Positions 34,256 through 43,376 of a DNA stretch of 64,000 bases are shown piece after piece (positions within the stretch are counted from its first letter, which is position 1; each line of letters starts with the position of its first letter). The DNA lies in NCBI RefSeq assembly GCF_900230225.1, contig NZ_OCNH01000005.1, positions 124,001 to 188,000 of the forward strand, written 5' to 3'. A model generated the notes under the pieces. That model was not told where the DNA came from. It did no database searches and worked only from the letters and a program-made list of their open reading frames with translations. Source of the stretch: Spirosoma fluviale (GTDB lineage: Bacteria > Bacteroidota > Bacteroidia > Cytophagales > Spirosomataceae). The position numbers and the translations under genes were made by a program.

Positions 34256-34771
34256 ATGGGTAGGAAAGTATTAGTCTTAAATCAAGATTACAGTGCATTC
34301 AGCATCTGCTCCGTTCCCAAAGCATTCTTGCTGGTTTACTTAGATAAAGCAGAACTTGTTGCAGAATCTGAGCAGTTCATGCTTCGAACCGTTTCGGCAG
34401 AATACCCCATGCCATCGGTCATTCGTCTTCACCGGTACGTCAGTCTGCCTTACAAGGGCGTTATGCTTACCCGGCAGAATATCTTCAAGCGCGATGGGCA
34501 TCATTGCCAGTATTGCGGCACCACCGAAGACTTGACGCTGGACCACGTACTGCCAAAATCGAGAGGAGGTAAGACCAGTTGGGACAACCTGGCCACTGCC
34601 TGCAAGCGGTGCAACTCCCGAAAAGGCGATTATACGCCCGAGGAGGCAAATCTTAAATTACGGCAGAAGCCATTTAAACCAACCTTCCTGGTTTTCCTAC
34701 GTGAATTTTCAGGCTCCCTTGAGCAAAGCTGGATGCCGTTCTTGGCGAAAAAGGAAAAAGCATTCAAGTAA
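34256..34771 (+). CDS. HNH endonuclease domain protein
   Basis: 171 residues from ATG at 34256 (MGRKVLVLNQDYSAFS). The zinc-bound HNH core is CQYCGTTEDLTLDHVLPKSRGG followed by WDNLATACKRCNSRKG, with both CxxC pairs and the LDHVLP and N residues. Lone HNH proteins with this N-terminal VLNQDY block are widespread single-copy genes in Bacteroidota and elsewhere, so this is not taken as a homing nuclease. The DNA target is unknown. Confidence 0.9.
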   Translation: MGRKVLVLNQDYSAFSICSVPKAFLLVYLDKAELVAESEQFMLRTVSAEYPMPSVIRLHRYVSLPYKGVMLTRQNIFKRDGHHCQYCGTTEDLTLDHVLPKSRGGKTSWDNLATACKRCNSRKGDYTPEEANLKLRQKPFKPTFLVFLREFSGSLEQSWMPFLAKKEKAFK

Positions 34772-34851
34772 AAGGAGTAAAGGGCCGAGGGGGAGAAAGG
34801 GATCATGCCATGAGCAAACTCCTTTCTCCCCCTTGGCCTTTTCCTCCTTTT
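34770..34851 (+). terminator. Long hairpin terminator after the HNH gene
   Basis: Arms 34770-34800 and 34821-34851 (31 bases each) pair with three non-Watson-Crick positions, two of which are G-U in RNA. The loop is 20 bases. The purine-rich left arm overlaps the end of the HNH coding region. The outer right arm is T-rich. Confidence 0.7.
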
Positions 34852-34907
34852 ATCCTCTCTCTCAAAGACTTTTGCCAGTTTCGAAACTTTTTTTGGAAAG
34901 CATTTGC

Positions 34908-34915
34908 TATCTTTG
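34908..34915 (+). promoter_or_regulatory. -7 box of the rpsA transcript
   Basis: TATCTTTG (TAnnTTTG match), extended to TATCTTTGCA as in the tRNA-Cys promoter. The leader to ATG at 35010 is about 90 bases and holds a TGACCC/GGGTCA hairpin (34965-34970 and 34990-34995). Confidence 0.6.
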
Positions 34916-35009
34916 CAGTCCTTTTTCAAAAGGAAAAAATTCACAACTAAAGTCAGTCCGCCATTGACCCACGGGCTGATGTACTGAGGGGGTCAGGGAA
35001 ACTTTTTTT

Positions 35010-36797
35010 ATGAGCAAAACGCAGCAACGCGAACTGCCGGCATTTGATTGGGACCGGGCAGACAACAAAGGGTTTGGAAGCGGCTATTCGGTTGAAGAAC
35101 ACAACCGGATGTTGGAACTTTACGACAACACCTTGTCGGAAGTTAAAGAGAAAGAAGTGGTAATGGGAACCGTCGTTGGGATAACGGACCGGGAAGTACT
35201 ACTCAACATCGGCTTCAAGTCGGATGGCTTAGTGCCAGCTTCTGAATTCCGGGATATGCCGGACCTGAAGATGGGTGATGAAATTGAAGTTTACGTAGAA
35301 AATCAGGAAGACCCGAACGGCCAGCTGGTACTCTCTCGCAAAAAAGCGAAAGTGATCACCGCCTGGCAGAAAATTCAGCGTGCACTGGACGAAGACCTCG
35401 TTATCGATGGTTTCGTTAAGCGCCGGACAAAAGGTGGCCTGATCGTTGATATTTTCAGCATTGAAGCGTTCTTGCCAGGTTCGCAGATCGACGTGAAGCC
35501 AATTCGCGATTTCGACATCTTCGTTGGTAAGAAAATGGAGGTTAAAGTCGTTAAGATCAACTATGCAAACGACAACGTAGTCGTTTCGCACAAAGTCCTG
35601 ATCGAGAAAGACCTCGAAGCACAACGTGCTCAAATCCTGAACAACCTTGAAAAAGGTCAGGTACTGGAAGGCGTTATCAAGAACATGACAAACTTCGGTG
35701 TGTTCATCGATCTTGGTGGCGTAGATGGTCTGTTGCACATCACGGATATTTCGTGGGGTCGTATCAGCCATCCATCCGAAGTGCTGCACCTCGACCAGAA
35801 GGTCAACGTGGTTGTACTCGACTTCGACGAAGACAAGAAGCGTATTTCGCTGGGTATGAAGCAACTGCAGGCTCACCCCTGGGATGCTCTGGCTGAAGAC
35901 ATTCAGGTTGGTTCGAAAGTGAAGGGTAAAATCGTGAACGTAGCTGATTACGGCGCGTTCCTCGAAATTCAACCGGGTGTTGAAGGGCTGATCCACGTGT
36001 CAGAAATGTCGTGGTCGCAGCACCTGCGCAACCCACAGGAGTTCCTGAAAGTTGGTGACGAAGTAGAAGCACAAGTGCTGACGCTGGACCGCAACGATCG
36101 TAAAATGTCGTTAGGCATCAAACAACTGACGGAAGATCCCTGGACTCGTCCAGAACTGCGTACGAAATACGCCGTTGGCACGAAGCACAAAGGCATGGTA
36201 CGTAACCTGACAAACTTCGGCCTGTTCCTCGAACTGGAAGAAGGTATCGATGGTCTGGTACACGTGTCTGACCTATCGTGGACGAAGAAGGTGAAACACC
36301 CTTCGGACTTCATCAAGGTTGGTGACGAACTCGAAGTACTGGTACTTGAACTGGACGTCGATAACCGTCGTCTGGCTTTAGGTCACAAGCAACTCGAAGA
36401 GAACCCATGGGATACGTTCGAAACCGTATTCGCTGTTGGAACCATTCACCGTTGCACGATTCTGAACAAGAACGACAAGATGGCCACTCTCGAACTGCCC
36501 TACGGCATCGAAGGCTTCTCGTCGCTTAAGAATTTGGGCAAAGAAGACGGTACCTTCGCTGAAGTTGGCGAAACGCTCGACTTCAAAGTAACAGAGTTCT
36601 CCAAAGAAGAGAAGCGCATCATGCTCTCTCACACGAAAACGTGGGGTGAGAAAAATGAGCCTGTTAAGGAAGCCAAAGCTCCCAAAGTTGCCGCTCCGAA
36701 AGCAGCATCAGCACCGGCTCAGGCCGATCGTGGAGCTACCCTGGGCGACCTCGATGCACTGGCTGCATTGAAAGAGCAACTGGAAGGCCGGAACTAA
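35010..36797 (+). CDS. rpsA: 30S ribosomal protein S1
   Basis: 595 residues with six S1/OB repeats, seen as repeated blocks such as MGTVVGITDREVLLNIGFKS, GVIKNMTNFGVFIDLGGVDG, GKIVNVADYGAFLEIQPG and GMVRNLTNFGLFLELEEG, each with a VLxxDxxxRRxSLGxKQL-type ending. A short Ala/Lys/Pro-rich tail (about 545-595) ends the protein. S1 binds mRNA leaders and delivers them to the ribosome; in Bacteroidota mRNAs seldom have Shine-Dalgarno sites. Codons are strongly biased as in highly expressed genes. It ends before a terminator and the tRNA-Cys gene. Confidence 0.97.
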   Translation: MSKTQQRELPAFDWDRADNKGFGSGYSVEEHNRMLELYDNTLSEVKEKEVVMGTVVGITDREVLLNIGFKSDGLVPASEFRDMPDLKMGDEIEVYVENQEDPNGQLVLSRKKAKVITAWQKIQRALDEDLVIDGFVKRRTKGGLIVDIFSIEAFLPGSQIDVKPIRDFDIFVGKKMEVKVVKINYANDNVVVSHKVLIEKDLEAQRAQILNNLEKGQVLEGVIKNMTNFGVFIDLGGVDGLLHITDISWGRISHPSEVLHLDQKVNVVVLDFDEDKKRISLGMKQLQAHPWDALAEDIQVGSKVKGKIVNVADYGAFLEIQPGVEGLIHVSEMSWSQHLRNPQEFLKVGDEVEAQVLTLDRNDRKMSLGIKQLTEDPWTRPELRTKYAVGTKHKGMVRNLTNFGLFLELEEGIDGLVHVSDLSWTKKVKHPSDFIKVGDELEVLVLELDVDNRRLALGHKQLEENPWDTFETVFAVGTIHRCTILNKNDKMATLELPYGIEGFSSLKNLGKEDGTFAEVGETLDFKVTEFSKEEKRIMLSHTKTWGEKNEPVKEAKAPKVAAPKAASAPAQADRGATLGDLDALAALKEQLEGRN

Positions 36798-36819
36798 GCC
36801 GTTTCGCCTTAAACGATAT

Positions 36820-36857
36820 AAAATGCCCCTGGCCTTTGTGGCTTAGGGGCATTTTTT
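36820..36857 (+). terminator. Terminator of rpsA
   Basis: AAATGCCCCT (36821-36830) pairs with AGGGGCATTT (36845-36854), with an inner GCC/GGC pair, then a run of T to 36857. Confidence 0.92.
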
Positions 36858-36890
36858 TGAGAAAGCGTTTCCTTATAAAGGATAAAGTCC

Positions 36891-36898
36891 TATCTTTG
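36891..36898 (+). promoter_or_regulatory. -7 box of the tRNA-Cys gene
   Basis: TATCTTTG, TAnnTTTG match, 41 bases before the tRNA; identical extended sequence TATCTTTGCA occurs at the rpsA promoter. Confidence 0.55.
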
Positions 36899-36938
36899 CA
36901 CTCCCGGACGCTTGACTCGTCATCTTTGGGGTCAAATT

Positions 36939-37009
36939 GGTTCCGTGGCCGAGTGGCTAGGCAGAGGTCTGCAAAACCTCCTACAGCGGTTCGAATCCGC
37001 TCGGAACCT
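36939..37009 (+). tRNA. tRNA-Cys (anticodon GCA)
   Basis: The 71-nt cloverleaf is complete. Acceptor GGTTCCG (36939-36945) pairs with CGGAACC (37002-37008), discriminator T at 37009. Anticodon arm is GAGGT-CTGCAAA-ACCTC with anticodon GCA. The T arm includes GCGG-TTCGAAT-CCGC. CCA is not encoded. It is followed by a strong terminator at 37020. Confidence 0.97.
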
Positions 37010-37019
37010 CACTTACTTT

Positions 37020-37073
37020 AAATGCCATTTAACTAGCTTTCTATATCAGAGGCCGGTTAAATGGCATTTTTTT
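37020..37073 (+). terminator. Terminator of the tRNA-Cys gene
   Basis: AAATGCCATTTAAC (37020-37033) pairs exactly with GTTAAATGGCATTT (37056-37069), followed by T residues. Confidence 0.9.
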
Positions 37074-37177
37074 ATGGTTGATTAGCATTACTCTATAGAA
37101 AGAGAAGGAAAGGTTACAAGGTTCTTAATTAGAAACAATATAAATAAAATGGGCTTTGAAATAACTAAAGATCAATT

Positions 37178-37209
37178 TTTGCCTATACAGCAATCGTGTC
37201 GTACTTTTG
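37178..37209 (+). promoter_or_regulatory. Promoter of the ACIII/cytochrome oxidase operon
   Basis: TTTG at 37178-37181, 20-base spacer, TACTTTTG at 37202-37209: a full Bacteroidota consensus promoter. Predicted transcription start near 37215. The region 37010-37177 holds only the tRNA terminator and AT-rich sequence. Confidence 0.75.
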
Positions 37210-37269
37210 GGGGCTAATAAAATAGCAGTGCTGATTATGTTGATCAACTCAAAAAATATAGTTCATAAA

Positions 37270-38562
37270 ATGAGTCGCTTCTATAAGCTTTGCGTGGCTA
37301 TCGTCCTATCGCTGACGCTGTTGGTTTCCAGCAGTCAGGTGAAAGCGCAGGATGCGGCAGCAGGTGGTGCTCCAGCCGCAGACGCGGCTGCCCCTGCGGG
37401 CGGTGGTGATGTTGAAAAAGGAAAGTCGCTGTTTACCAATAACTGCGCACAATGCCATGCGGTAACCGCTGAGAAAGTTGTTGGACCTGGTCTGAAAGGA
37501 ATTGAAGAGCGGGCACCAAGTAAAGACTGGCTGCACAAGTGGATTCGGAACTCTTCGGCTCTGATTGCCTCGGGTGATGCCTACGCTAATCAGGTATTCA
37601 ATGCCAATGGTAAAGTTCAGATGTCGAGCTTTCCGAACTTGTCCGACGCTGACATCGATGGAATTCTCGCTTACGTTGATCAGGCCAGTAAGCCGGCAGC
37701 TGTTGCCTCGGTAGCCGGTGCTGACAATACTAAAAACGCCGGCGGTGCTGGCGGAGCAGGTCCATCAACTGGTGGCCCTTCAGAACTCTTCACGTTCGTT
37801 CTGGTTGCTCTGCTGATCGTTATGTTATTAGTGCTTGGCGTTTTACTAGCAATCGTAACAATCCTGTCGAAAGCGGTAACGCCAGCGACAGCTGATGGTA
37901 CACTGGCAGCTTCGTCGTTCGGTCAGCGGTTAAAAACGGGTCTGTCCGATGCATTCAATAACCCAACACTTCGCTCAATCGTAATCTGGTTGTTTCTGTT
38001 AGTTGTAACGAAAGCAACCATCGACGGTGCCTATAGCGTTGGTGTACAGCAGGGTTATGCGCCAAAGCAACCAATCGCCTACTCGCACAAACTGCACGCC
38101 GGTCAATACAAAATTGACTGTAATTACTGCCATACAGGAGCACAAAAGGGTAAGAGTGCAACGATTCCTTCGGCCAACATCTGTATGAACTGCCACGGCG
38201 TCATCAAGAAAGAGTCGCCAGAAATTCAGAAGATTTATACGGCTATCGAAAAGAATCAGCCAATTGAATGGGTTCGGGTGCACAACCTCCCTGATCTGGC
38301 TTACTTCAACCACGCTCAGCACGTAAACGTTGGTAACGTAGCGTGTCAAACCTGTCACGGCGAAATCGAGAAGATGGAAGTGGTAGAACAGCGGTCGTCG
38401 TTAACGATGGGCTGGTGTATCGACTGCCACCGCCGGACGGAAGTAAACACCAAAGACAACGCGTACTACGATAAGTTAGTGGCTTTACACAAGAAAGAAA
38501 GTAAAGACGCACTTAAAGTAGCCAACATTGGTGGTCTGGAATGTTCTAAATGTCACTATTAA
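37270..38562 (+). CDS. actA: ActA: multiheme cytochrome c subunit of alternative complex III, with an extra cytochrome domain
   Basis: 430 residues from ATG at 37270; upstream in-frame ATGs lie at or before the transcription start. Signal peptide 1-26, then a class I cytochrome c domain (about 40-135, CAQCH with a Met in KVQMSSFPNLSD), two membrane helices (about 173-205 and 236-258), then five CxxCH motifs (CNYCH, CMNCH, CQTCH, CIDCH, CSKCH). Total six heme sites. ACIII oxidises menaquinol and passes electrons to the oxidase; ActA carries the electron exit wire. First gene of a 17-gene operon. Confidence 0.9.
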   Translation: MSRFYKLCVAIVLSLTLLVSSSQVKAQDAAAGGAPAADAAAPAGGGDVEKGKSLFTNNCAQCHAVTAEKVVGPGLKGIEERAPSKDWLHKWIRNSSALIASGDAYANQVFNANGKVQMSSFPNLSDADIDGILAYVDQASKPAAVASVAGADNTKNAGGAGGAGPSTGGPSELFTFVLVALLIVMLLVLGVLLAIVTILSKAVTPATADGTLAASSFGQRLKTGLSDAFNNPTLRSIVIWLFLLVVTKATIDGAYSVGVQQGYAPKQPIAYSHKLHAGQYKIDCNYCHTGAQKGKSATIPSANICMNCHGVIKKESPEIQKIYTAIEKNQPIEWVRVHNLPDLAYFNHAQHVNVGNVACQTCHGEIEKMEVVEQRSSLTMGWCIDCHRRTEVNTKDNAYYDKLVALHKKESKDALKVANIGGLECSKCHY

Positions 38563-38652
38563 TTTAATGTATAGGAACAGTTGAAAGGAAGCTGATTCCG
38601 TTTCATTTTGTCGTATACATTCTCATTTTAACCATTGCCGCATACAACACGC

Positions 38653-41600
38653 ATGGAAAATACATCTAAACGGTATTGGAAAGGGGTTGAAGAATTACGC
38701 AATGACGCGACGTTTGTCAAGAACGCCAATAGCGAATTTGCTAATCCAGACCTAAGTGAATCATCGAATGACCTGGACGGTTTGCTCGGTGGCTCAAATA
38801 CCCAACGCCGTGACTTTTTGAAAGTAATGGGCTTTGGTATGGCAGCCGTATCGCTGGCAGCTTGCGAAGCACCAGTTCACAAGGCCATTCCGTACATTAA
38901 TAAACCAGAGTTCACGTTCCCGTCTATTTCCGATTACTATGCGTCTACGTATAGCGAAAATGGTGATTATGCGGCTGTATTGGTTGAAACACGGGAAGGT
39001 CGACCTATTAAAATAGAAGGTAACCCACAATCAAGCATAACGAAAGGCGGTACAACTGCCCGTGTTCAGGCCTCTGTTTTATCATTGTATGACATTGATA
39101 AACTGAAAGGCCCCAAGCGTGGCGAGACAGACATTGACTGGTCAACTGCTGACCGTGAAGTTGTCAATCAACTTAACGCAGCCGCTGCAAAAGGCGCTGG
39201 TATCCGGATTGTTACATCAACGATCCTGAGTCCGGCTACGAAAGCGGTTGTAGCTGATTTCGTAGCTAAATACCCGACGGCGCGTCACATCATGTACGAT
39301 GCTAACTCGGTATTTGGTCTTGTTCAGGCAAACCAGACATCGTTTGGTAAAGCGGTTGTTCCTTCCTACGATTTTAGTAAAGCAGAAACGATCGTTAGCG
39401 TCGGTGCTGACTTCTTGGGTACGTGGGTAGCTCCGCTTGAGTTCATGAATGCGTATGCGAAAGGCCGTAAAATTGGTGCTGTCGGAAATGGTAAGAAAAC
39501 CATGTCGCGTCACTATCAGTTTGAAACGGGCCTGTCAATGACGGGTGCCAACGCCGATTACCGGACGCCGATCAAACCATCGCAGGAAGGTTTGGTTGTG
39601 GCTGCACTTTACAATAAAGTAGCGGCTAAGTTAGGTGGTACGGCTGTCGGTACGCCTTCGGTTACAGTTGAGCACTTAGACAAAGCAGCCGCCGATTTGG
39701 CCAAGTCACGTGGTAAGGCGCTGGTTGTTTCGGGTTCGAACGATCCTAACGTACAAGTCATTGTCAATGCTCTTAATAACCTACTGGGCAGCTATGGCAG
39801 CACGATTGATATCAATACGCCGGTCAATTACCGTCAGGGTAATGACCAGCAAATGAATGCCTTCATCAACGAGGCAAAGGCAGGTCAGGTTGGCGCGGTT
39901 CTGTTCTTTGGAGCTAATCCAGTGTATGACCACCCTCGTGGCGCTGAACTGGCAGAAGCGTTGCCGAAAATTGCTTTATCGGTGTCTTTTGCCGACCGGG
40001 CTGATGAAACGGCTTCGTTATCGAAATTTATAACCCCAGCTCCTCATTACCTCGAATGCTGGAACGATGCTGAGCCAAAGCAGGGATATTACAGCCTGAC
40101 GCAGCCAGCTATCACGCTCATTTTCAAAACTCGTCAATTTCAGTCGAGCCTACTGACATGGGCCGGTAAGCCTGCTGATTATCAGGTTTATCTGAAAAAC
40201 TTCTGGCGGACAACACGCTATCCACAGGCCACGGGCTTTAGCTCCTTCGAAGCTTTCTGGGTACAGTCGCTGAATGATGGTGTGTTTGAACCAAACAAAG
40301 CAGCTGCCGCTACGGGTGGTGCTTCATTCGCTGGTAACGTAGCTCAGGCTGCTGCTGGTATTGCTCAACGCTACAAGCCAACGACCGGTATGGAGTTATC
40401 TCTGTACGAATCGGTTGGTGTCGGTACTGGAGCTTTCGCTAATAACCCCTGGTTACAGGAACTTCCTGATCCGGTTTCGAAAGCGTGCTGGGACAATTAC
40501 GCGGCCCTGTCGCAGAAAACGGCCAATGACATGAAACTGGCCCAGAATGATCTAGTAACAGTTACGGTCAACGGCAAATCCGTTGAGTTACCGGTGCTGA
40601 TTCAACCCGGTCAGGCTGATAACACGGTGTCTATTGCGGTTGGATACGGTCGTGAAAAGGCGGGTAAGTCAGCAAACGGTGTTGGTAAGAATGCCTATCC
40701 ATTTGCGTCGGTTACCAATGGTACGGTAAACTTTGCTTCGTTCACGGCTACGGTAGCGAAGGCGAGTGGTCGTCATGAGATCGCCCAAACACAAACGCAC
40801 GATACCGTAATGGGTCGTCGGGCGGTATTGCAGGAGTCGAAACTGGCTTCTTATCAGAAGAACCCTAAGGCTGGTCGCTACGAGCCTAAAGTACAAACCT
40901 CTGTAGGACCAACCGACCCAACCGATATTACGCTCTGGAATGGTTACGGTAAGCCGAACCACTCATGGGGTATGGTTATTGACCTGAACTCCTGCGTAGG
41001 CTGCGGAACGTGCGTAGTTGCCTGTAATGCTGAAAACAATATTCAGGTTGTTGGCCGTCAGGAAGTGCTCAACCGTCGTGAAATGCACTGGATGCGTATC
41101 GACCGGTATTACAGCAGCGACGCCGAAGCTGAGGATTTCTCGGGTCTTGAAGTTGCTTCGGCCAATCCGGAGATTACTTTCCAGCCTATGCTTTGCCAGC
41201 ATTGCAGCAATGCTCCCTGCGAAACGGTATGTCCGGTATTGGCTACCACACACAGCACGGAAGGGTTGAACCAGATGACGTACAACCGTTGCGTTGGAAC
41301 CCGTTACTGCGCGAACAACTGCCCATATAAAGTGCGTCGTTTTAACTGGTTTAAATACCACGATAACGATAACTACGACTATCATTTCAATAATGACCTG
41401 GGCAAAATGGTCATTAACCCAGATGTAACGGTCCGCTCGCGTGGTGTTATTGAGAAGTGTTCGTTCTGCGTACAACGTATCCAGGAAACGAAACTGACCG
41501 CTAAGAAAGAGCGTCGTCGGTTAGCACCTGATGAAGTTCAGACCGCCTGTTCGCAAGCTTGTCCAACCGATGCGATCACATTTGGTGACATGAACAATCC

Positions 41601-41766
41601 GGAGAGTACAATCTCCAAAATTTTGGTTGAAGAACTGGAAGGCCGTGCATTCCACGTGCTGGAAGAGATCAACGTGAGACCGCAAATCTCGTACCTGACT
41701 AAGATTCGGAACAAAGACGAAGAAGCTAAGCATAACGAGAATGCTCGTCAGGAAACAAACGCATAA
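38653..41766 (+). CDS. actB: ActB: molybdopterin-like/Fe-S subunit of alternative complex III
   Basis: 1037 residues from ATG at 38653. A Tat signal RRDFLK at 52-57 runs into a lipobox-like LAAC (Cys 71), so export is by the twin-arginine route. Residues about 80-720 form the molybdopterin-oxidoreductase-like domain, which in ACIII lacks the cofactor. A ferredoxin-type region from about 775 carries four cysteine clusters: CVGCGTCVVAC, CQHCSNAPCETVC, CVGTRYCANNC, and CSFCVQ with CSQAC. These hold the Fe-S clusters that pass electrons from quinol to ActA. The two domains are fused, as usual in Bacteroidota. Confidence 0.95.
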   Translation: MENTSKRYWKGVEELRNDATFVKNANSEFANPDLSESSNDLDGLLGGSNTQRRDFLKVMGFGMAAVSLAACEAPVHKAIPYINKPEFTFPSISDYYASTYSENGDYAAVLVETREGRPIKIEGNPQSSITKGGTTARVQASVLSLYDIDKLKGPKRGETDIDWSTADREVVNQLNAAAAKGAGIRIVTSTILSPATKAVVADFVAKYPTARHIMYDANSVFGLVQANQTSFGKAVVPSYDFSKAETIVSVGADFLGTWVAPLEFMNAYAKGRKIGAVGNGKKTMSRHYQFETGLSMTGANADYRTPIKPSQEGLVVAALYNKVAAKLGGTAVGTPSVTVEHLDKAAADLAKSRGKALVVSGSNDPNVQVIVNALNNLLGSYGSTIDINTPVNYRQGNDQQMNAFINEAKAGQVGAVLFFGANPVYDHPRGAELAEALPKIALSVSFADRADETASLSKFITPAPHYLECWNDAEPKQGYYSLTQPAITLIFKTRQFQSSLLTWAGKPADYQVYLKNFWRTTRYPQATGFSSFEAFWVQSLNDGVFEPNKAAAATGGASFAGNVAQAAAGIAQRYKPTTGMELSLYESVGVGTGAFANNPWLQELPDPVSKACWDNYAALSQKTANDMKLAQNDLVTVTVNGKSVELPVLIQPGQADNTVSIAVGYGREKAGKSANGVGKNAYPFASVTNGTVNFASFTATVAKASGRHEIAQTQTHDTVMGRRAVLQESKLASYQKNPKAGRYEPKVQTSVGPTDPTDITLWNGYGKPNHSWGMVIDLNSCVGCGTCVVACNAENNIQVVGRQEVLNRREMHWMRIDRYYSSDAEAEDFSGLEVASANPEITFQPMLCQHCSNAPCETVCPVLATTHSTEGLNQMTYNRCVGTRYCANNCPYKVRRFNWFKYHDNDNYDYHFNNDLGKMVINPDVTVRSRGVIEKCSFCVQRIQETKLTAKKERRRLAPDEVQTACSQACPTDAITFGDMNNPESTISKILVEELEGRAFHVLEEINVRPQISYLTKIRNKDEEAKHNENARQETNA

Positions 41767-41863
41767 ATAAATCACAAGTTACGTGGGTTGGTTTTAGAAC
41801 AATCTGGGGTCACAAAGCGTAATTTGTCTATCGTAAATCATACATCGTAAATCAGTAAATTAT

Positions 41864-43294
41864 ATGTCGCATGTTACATCAGCCGTAAGAACTCCCCTCG
41901 TCACCGGTGGTAAAACCTACGCCGACGTGACGGAGGATATCAGCAGACAGGTTGAGGGAAAACCCACTCGCGAGTGGACGATTGCCTTTACCATCTCGGT
42001 GATTGTGCTACTTTACGGAACCGCCTGTGTATTCTGGACCTGGTGGGAAGGCCTGGGTGTTTGGGGTCTTAACAAGACTGTTGGCTGGGCGTGGGATATT
42101 ACCAACTTTGTATGGTGGGTAGGTATCGGTCACGCCGGAACATTGATCTCGGCTATTTTGCTTTTATTCCGTCAGAAGTGGCGGACAGCAGTAAACCGGG
42201 CGGCTGAAGCCATGACGATCTTCGCGGTATTGTGTGCAGCAAGCTTCATTCTAATGCACATGGGTCGGCCTTGGTTGGCTTATTGGGCGCTACCGTTGCC
42301 TAACACATTTGGGTCGTTGTGGGTGAACTTCAAATCCCCTCTTGTATGGGACGTATTTGCTATCAGCACGTACTTTACTGTATCCCTCGTGTTCTGGTAC
42401 ATGGGTTTGATTCCTGATCTGGCTACTATTCGTGATCGTGCCCGGAGCAAAGTATCCCGGTATATCTATGGCGCATTTGCTATGGGTTGGAACGGTTCGG
42501 CAAAGACATGGGCTCGTTATGAATACATGAGTTTGATTCTGGCCGGTCTGTCGACACCTCTTGTACTTTCGGTACACACGATTGTAAGTATGGACTTTGC
42601 TACGTCGGTTATTCCAGGATGGCACACTACTATTTTCCCTCCTTACTTCGTAGCTGGTGCTATCTTTTCGGGATTTGCCATGGTGCAGAACCTAGTGTTA
42701 ATCATCCGGGTCGTTTTCAAACTGGAAGATTACATTACCATCGAGCACATTGAGTCAATGAACAAGGTCATCACGCTAACCGGCTCTATTGTTGGTGTGG
42801 CTTACCTGACAGAGTTTTTCATTGCCTGGTACTCGGGTGTTGAATTTGAAAGTTATGCGTTCATCAACCGGGCAACCGGTCCATACTGGTGGGCTTACTG
42901 GGCCATGATGACTTGTAACGTAATTACGCCACAGTTATTCTGGTCACGGGCTATCCGCCGGAGCATCGTCTGGACGTTCGTTCTGTCGGTTATTGTGAAC
43001 ATCGGTATGTGGTTCGAACGATTCGTAATTATCGTTACATCGCTGCATCGCGATTACCTGCCATCAAGCTGGGCGATGTTCCACCCAACACTGTTTGACA
43101 TAAGCGATTATATTTTCTCGTTCGGTTTCTTCTTCACCCTGTTCCTACTGTTTGCGAAATTCCTGCCGGTAGTTAACATGGCCGAAGTTAAAACGATCAT
43201 TAAATCATCGTCCGAGAAACTGCCGGTTTCAGTATCGGGAGTGGCAAAAGGAGAACGCGTCGCCAATCCGACGTTCAATAAAGACGTAGAATAA
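41864..43294 (+). CDS. actC: ActC: NrfD/polysulfide reductase-like quinol-binding membrane subunit
   Basis: 476 residues with about ten membrane helices and a polar C-terminal tail. NrfD family features include GLGVWGLNKTVGWAWDITNFVWWVGIGHAGT, with the His near residue 91 conserved for quinol oxidation and proton transfer in ACIII, and IVSMDFATSVIPGWH. ActC and ActF flank ActB and ActD in the complex. A hairpin with a second, competing partner lies between this gene and actD. Confidence 0.95.
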   Translation: MSHVTSAVRTPLVTGGKTYADVTEDISRQVEGKPTREWTIAFTISVIVLLYGTACVFWTWWEGLGVWGLNKTVGWAWDITNFVWWVGIGHAGTLISAILLLFRQKWRTAVNRAAEAMTIFAVLCAASFILMHMGRPWLAYWALPLPNTFGSLWVNFKSPLVWDVFAISTYFTVSLVFWYMGLIPDLATIRDRARSKVSRYIYGAFAMGWNGSAKTWARYEYMSLILAGLSTPLVLSVHTIVSMDFATSVIPGWHTTIFPPYFVAGAIFSGFAMVQNLVLIIRVVFKLEDYITIEHIESMNKVITLTGSIVGVAYLTEFFIAWYSGVEFESYAFINRATGPYWWAYWAMMTCNVITPQLFWSRAIRRSIVWTFVLSVIVNIGMWFERFVIIVTSLHRDYLPSSWAMFHPTLFDISDYIFSFGFFFTLFLLFAKFLPVVNMAEVKTIIKSSSEKLPVSVSGVAKGERVANPTFNKDVE

Positions 43295-43305
43295 GATAGT
43301 TTTAG

Positions 43306-43366
43306 GTTTGCAGTTCCCGGAGGATTGATGCGCAGGCAACCGGGAACTGTAAACGAAACTGCAAAC
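43306..43366 (+). promoter_or_regulatory. Intercistronic hairpins between actC and actD
   Basis: CAGTTCCCGG (43311-43320) pairs exactly with CCGGGAACTG (43340-43349). The overlapping GTTTGCAGTT (43306-43315) can instead pair with AACTGCAAAC (43357-43366). No T-run follows, so termination is unlikely; an mRNA stability or processing role is possible. Confidence 0.45.
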
Positions 43367-43376
43367 TGAATTAATC

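Noticed and set aside
34256-34771. HNH protein as a mobile homing endonuclease
   Set aside because: It is a stand-alone gene with its own terminator and no intron, intein or repeat borders.
35229-35996. 255-residue open frame antisense to rpsA
   Set aside because: It mirrors the strongly biased codons of rpsA and has no family pattern; a shadow frame.
37207-37269. Upstream start for actA at 37207
   Set aside because: It overlaps the -7 box at 37202-37209; the ATG at 37270 begins the signal peptide.
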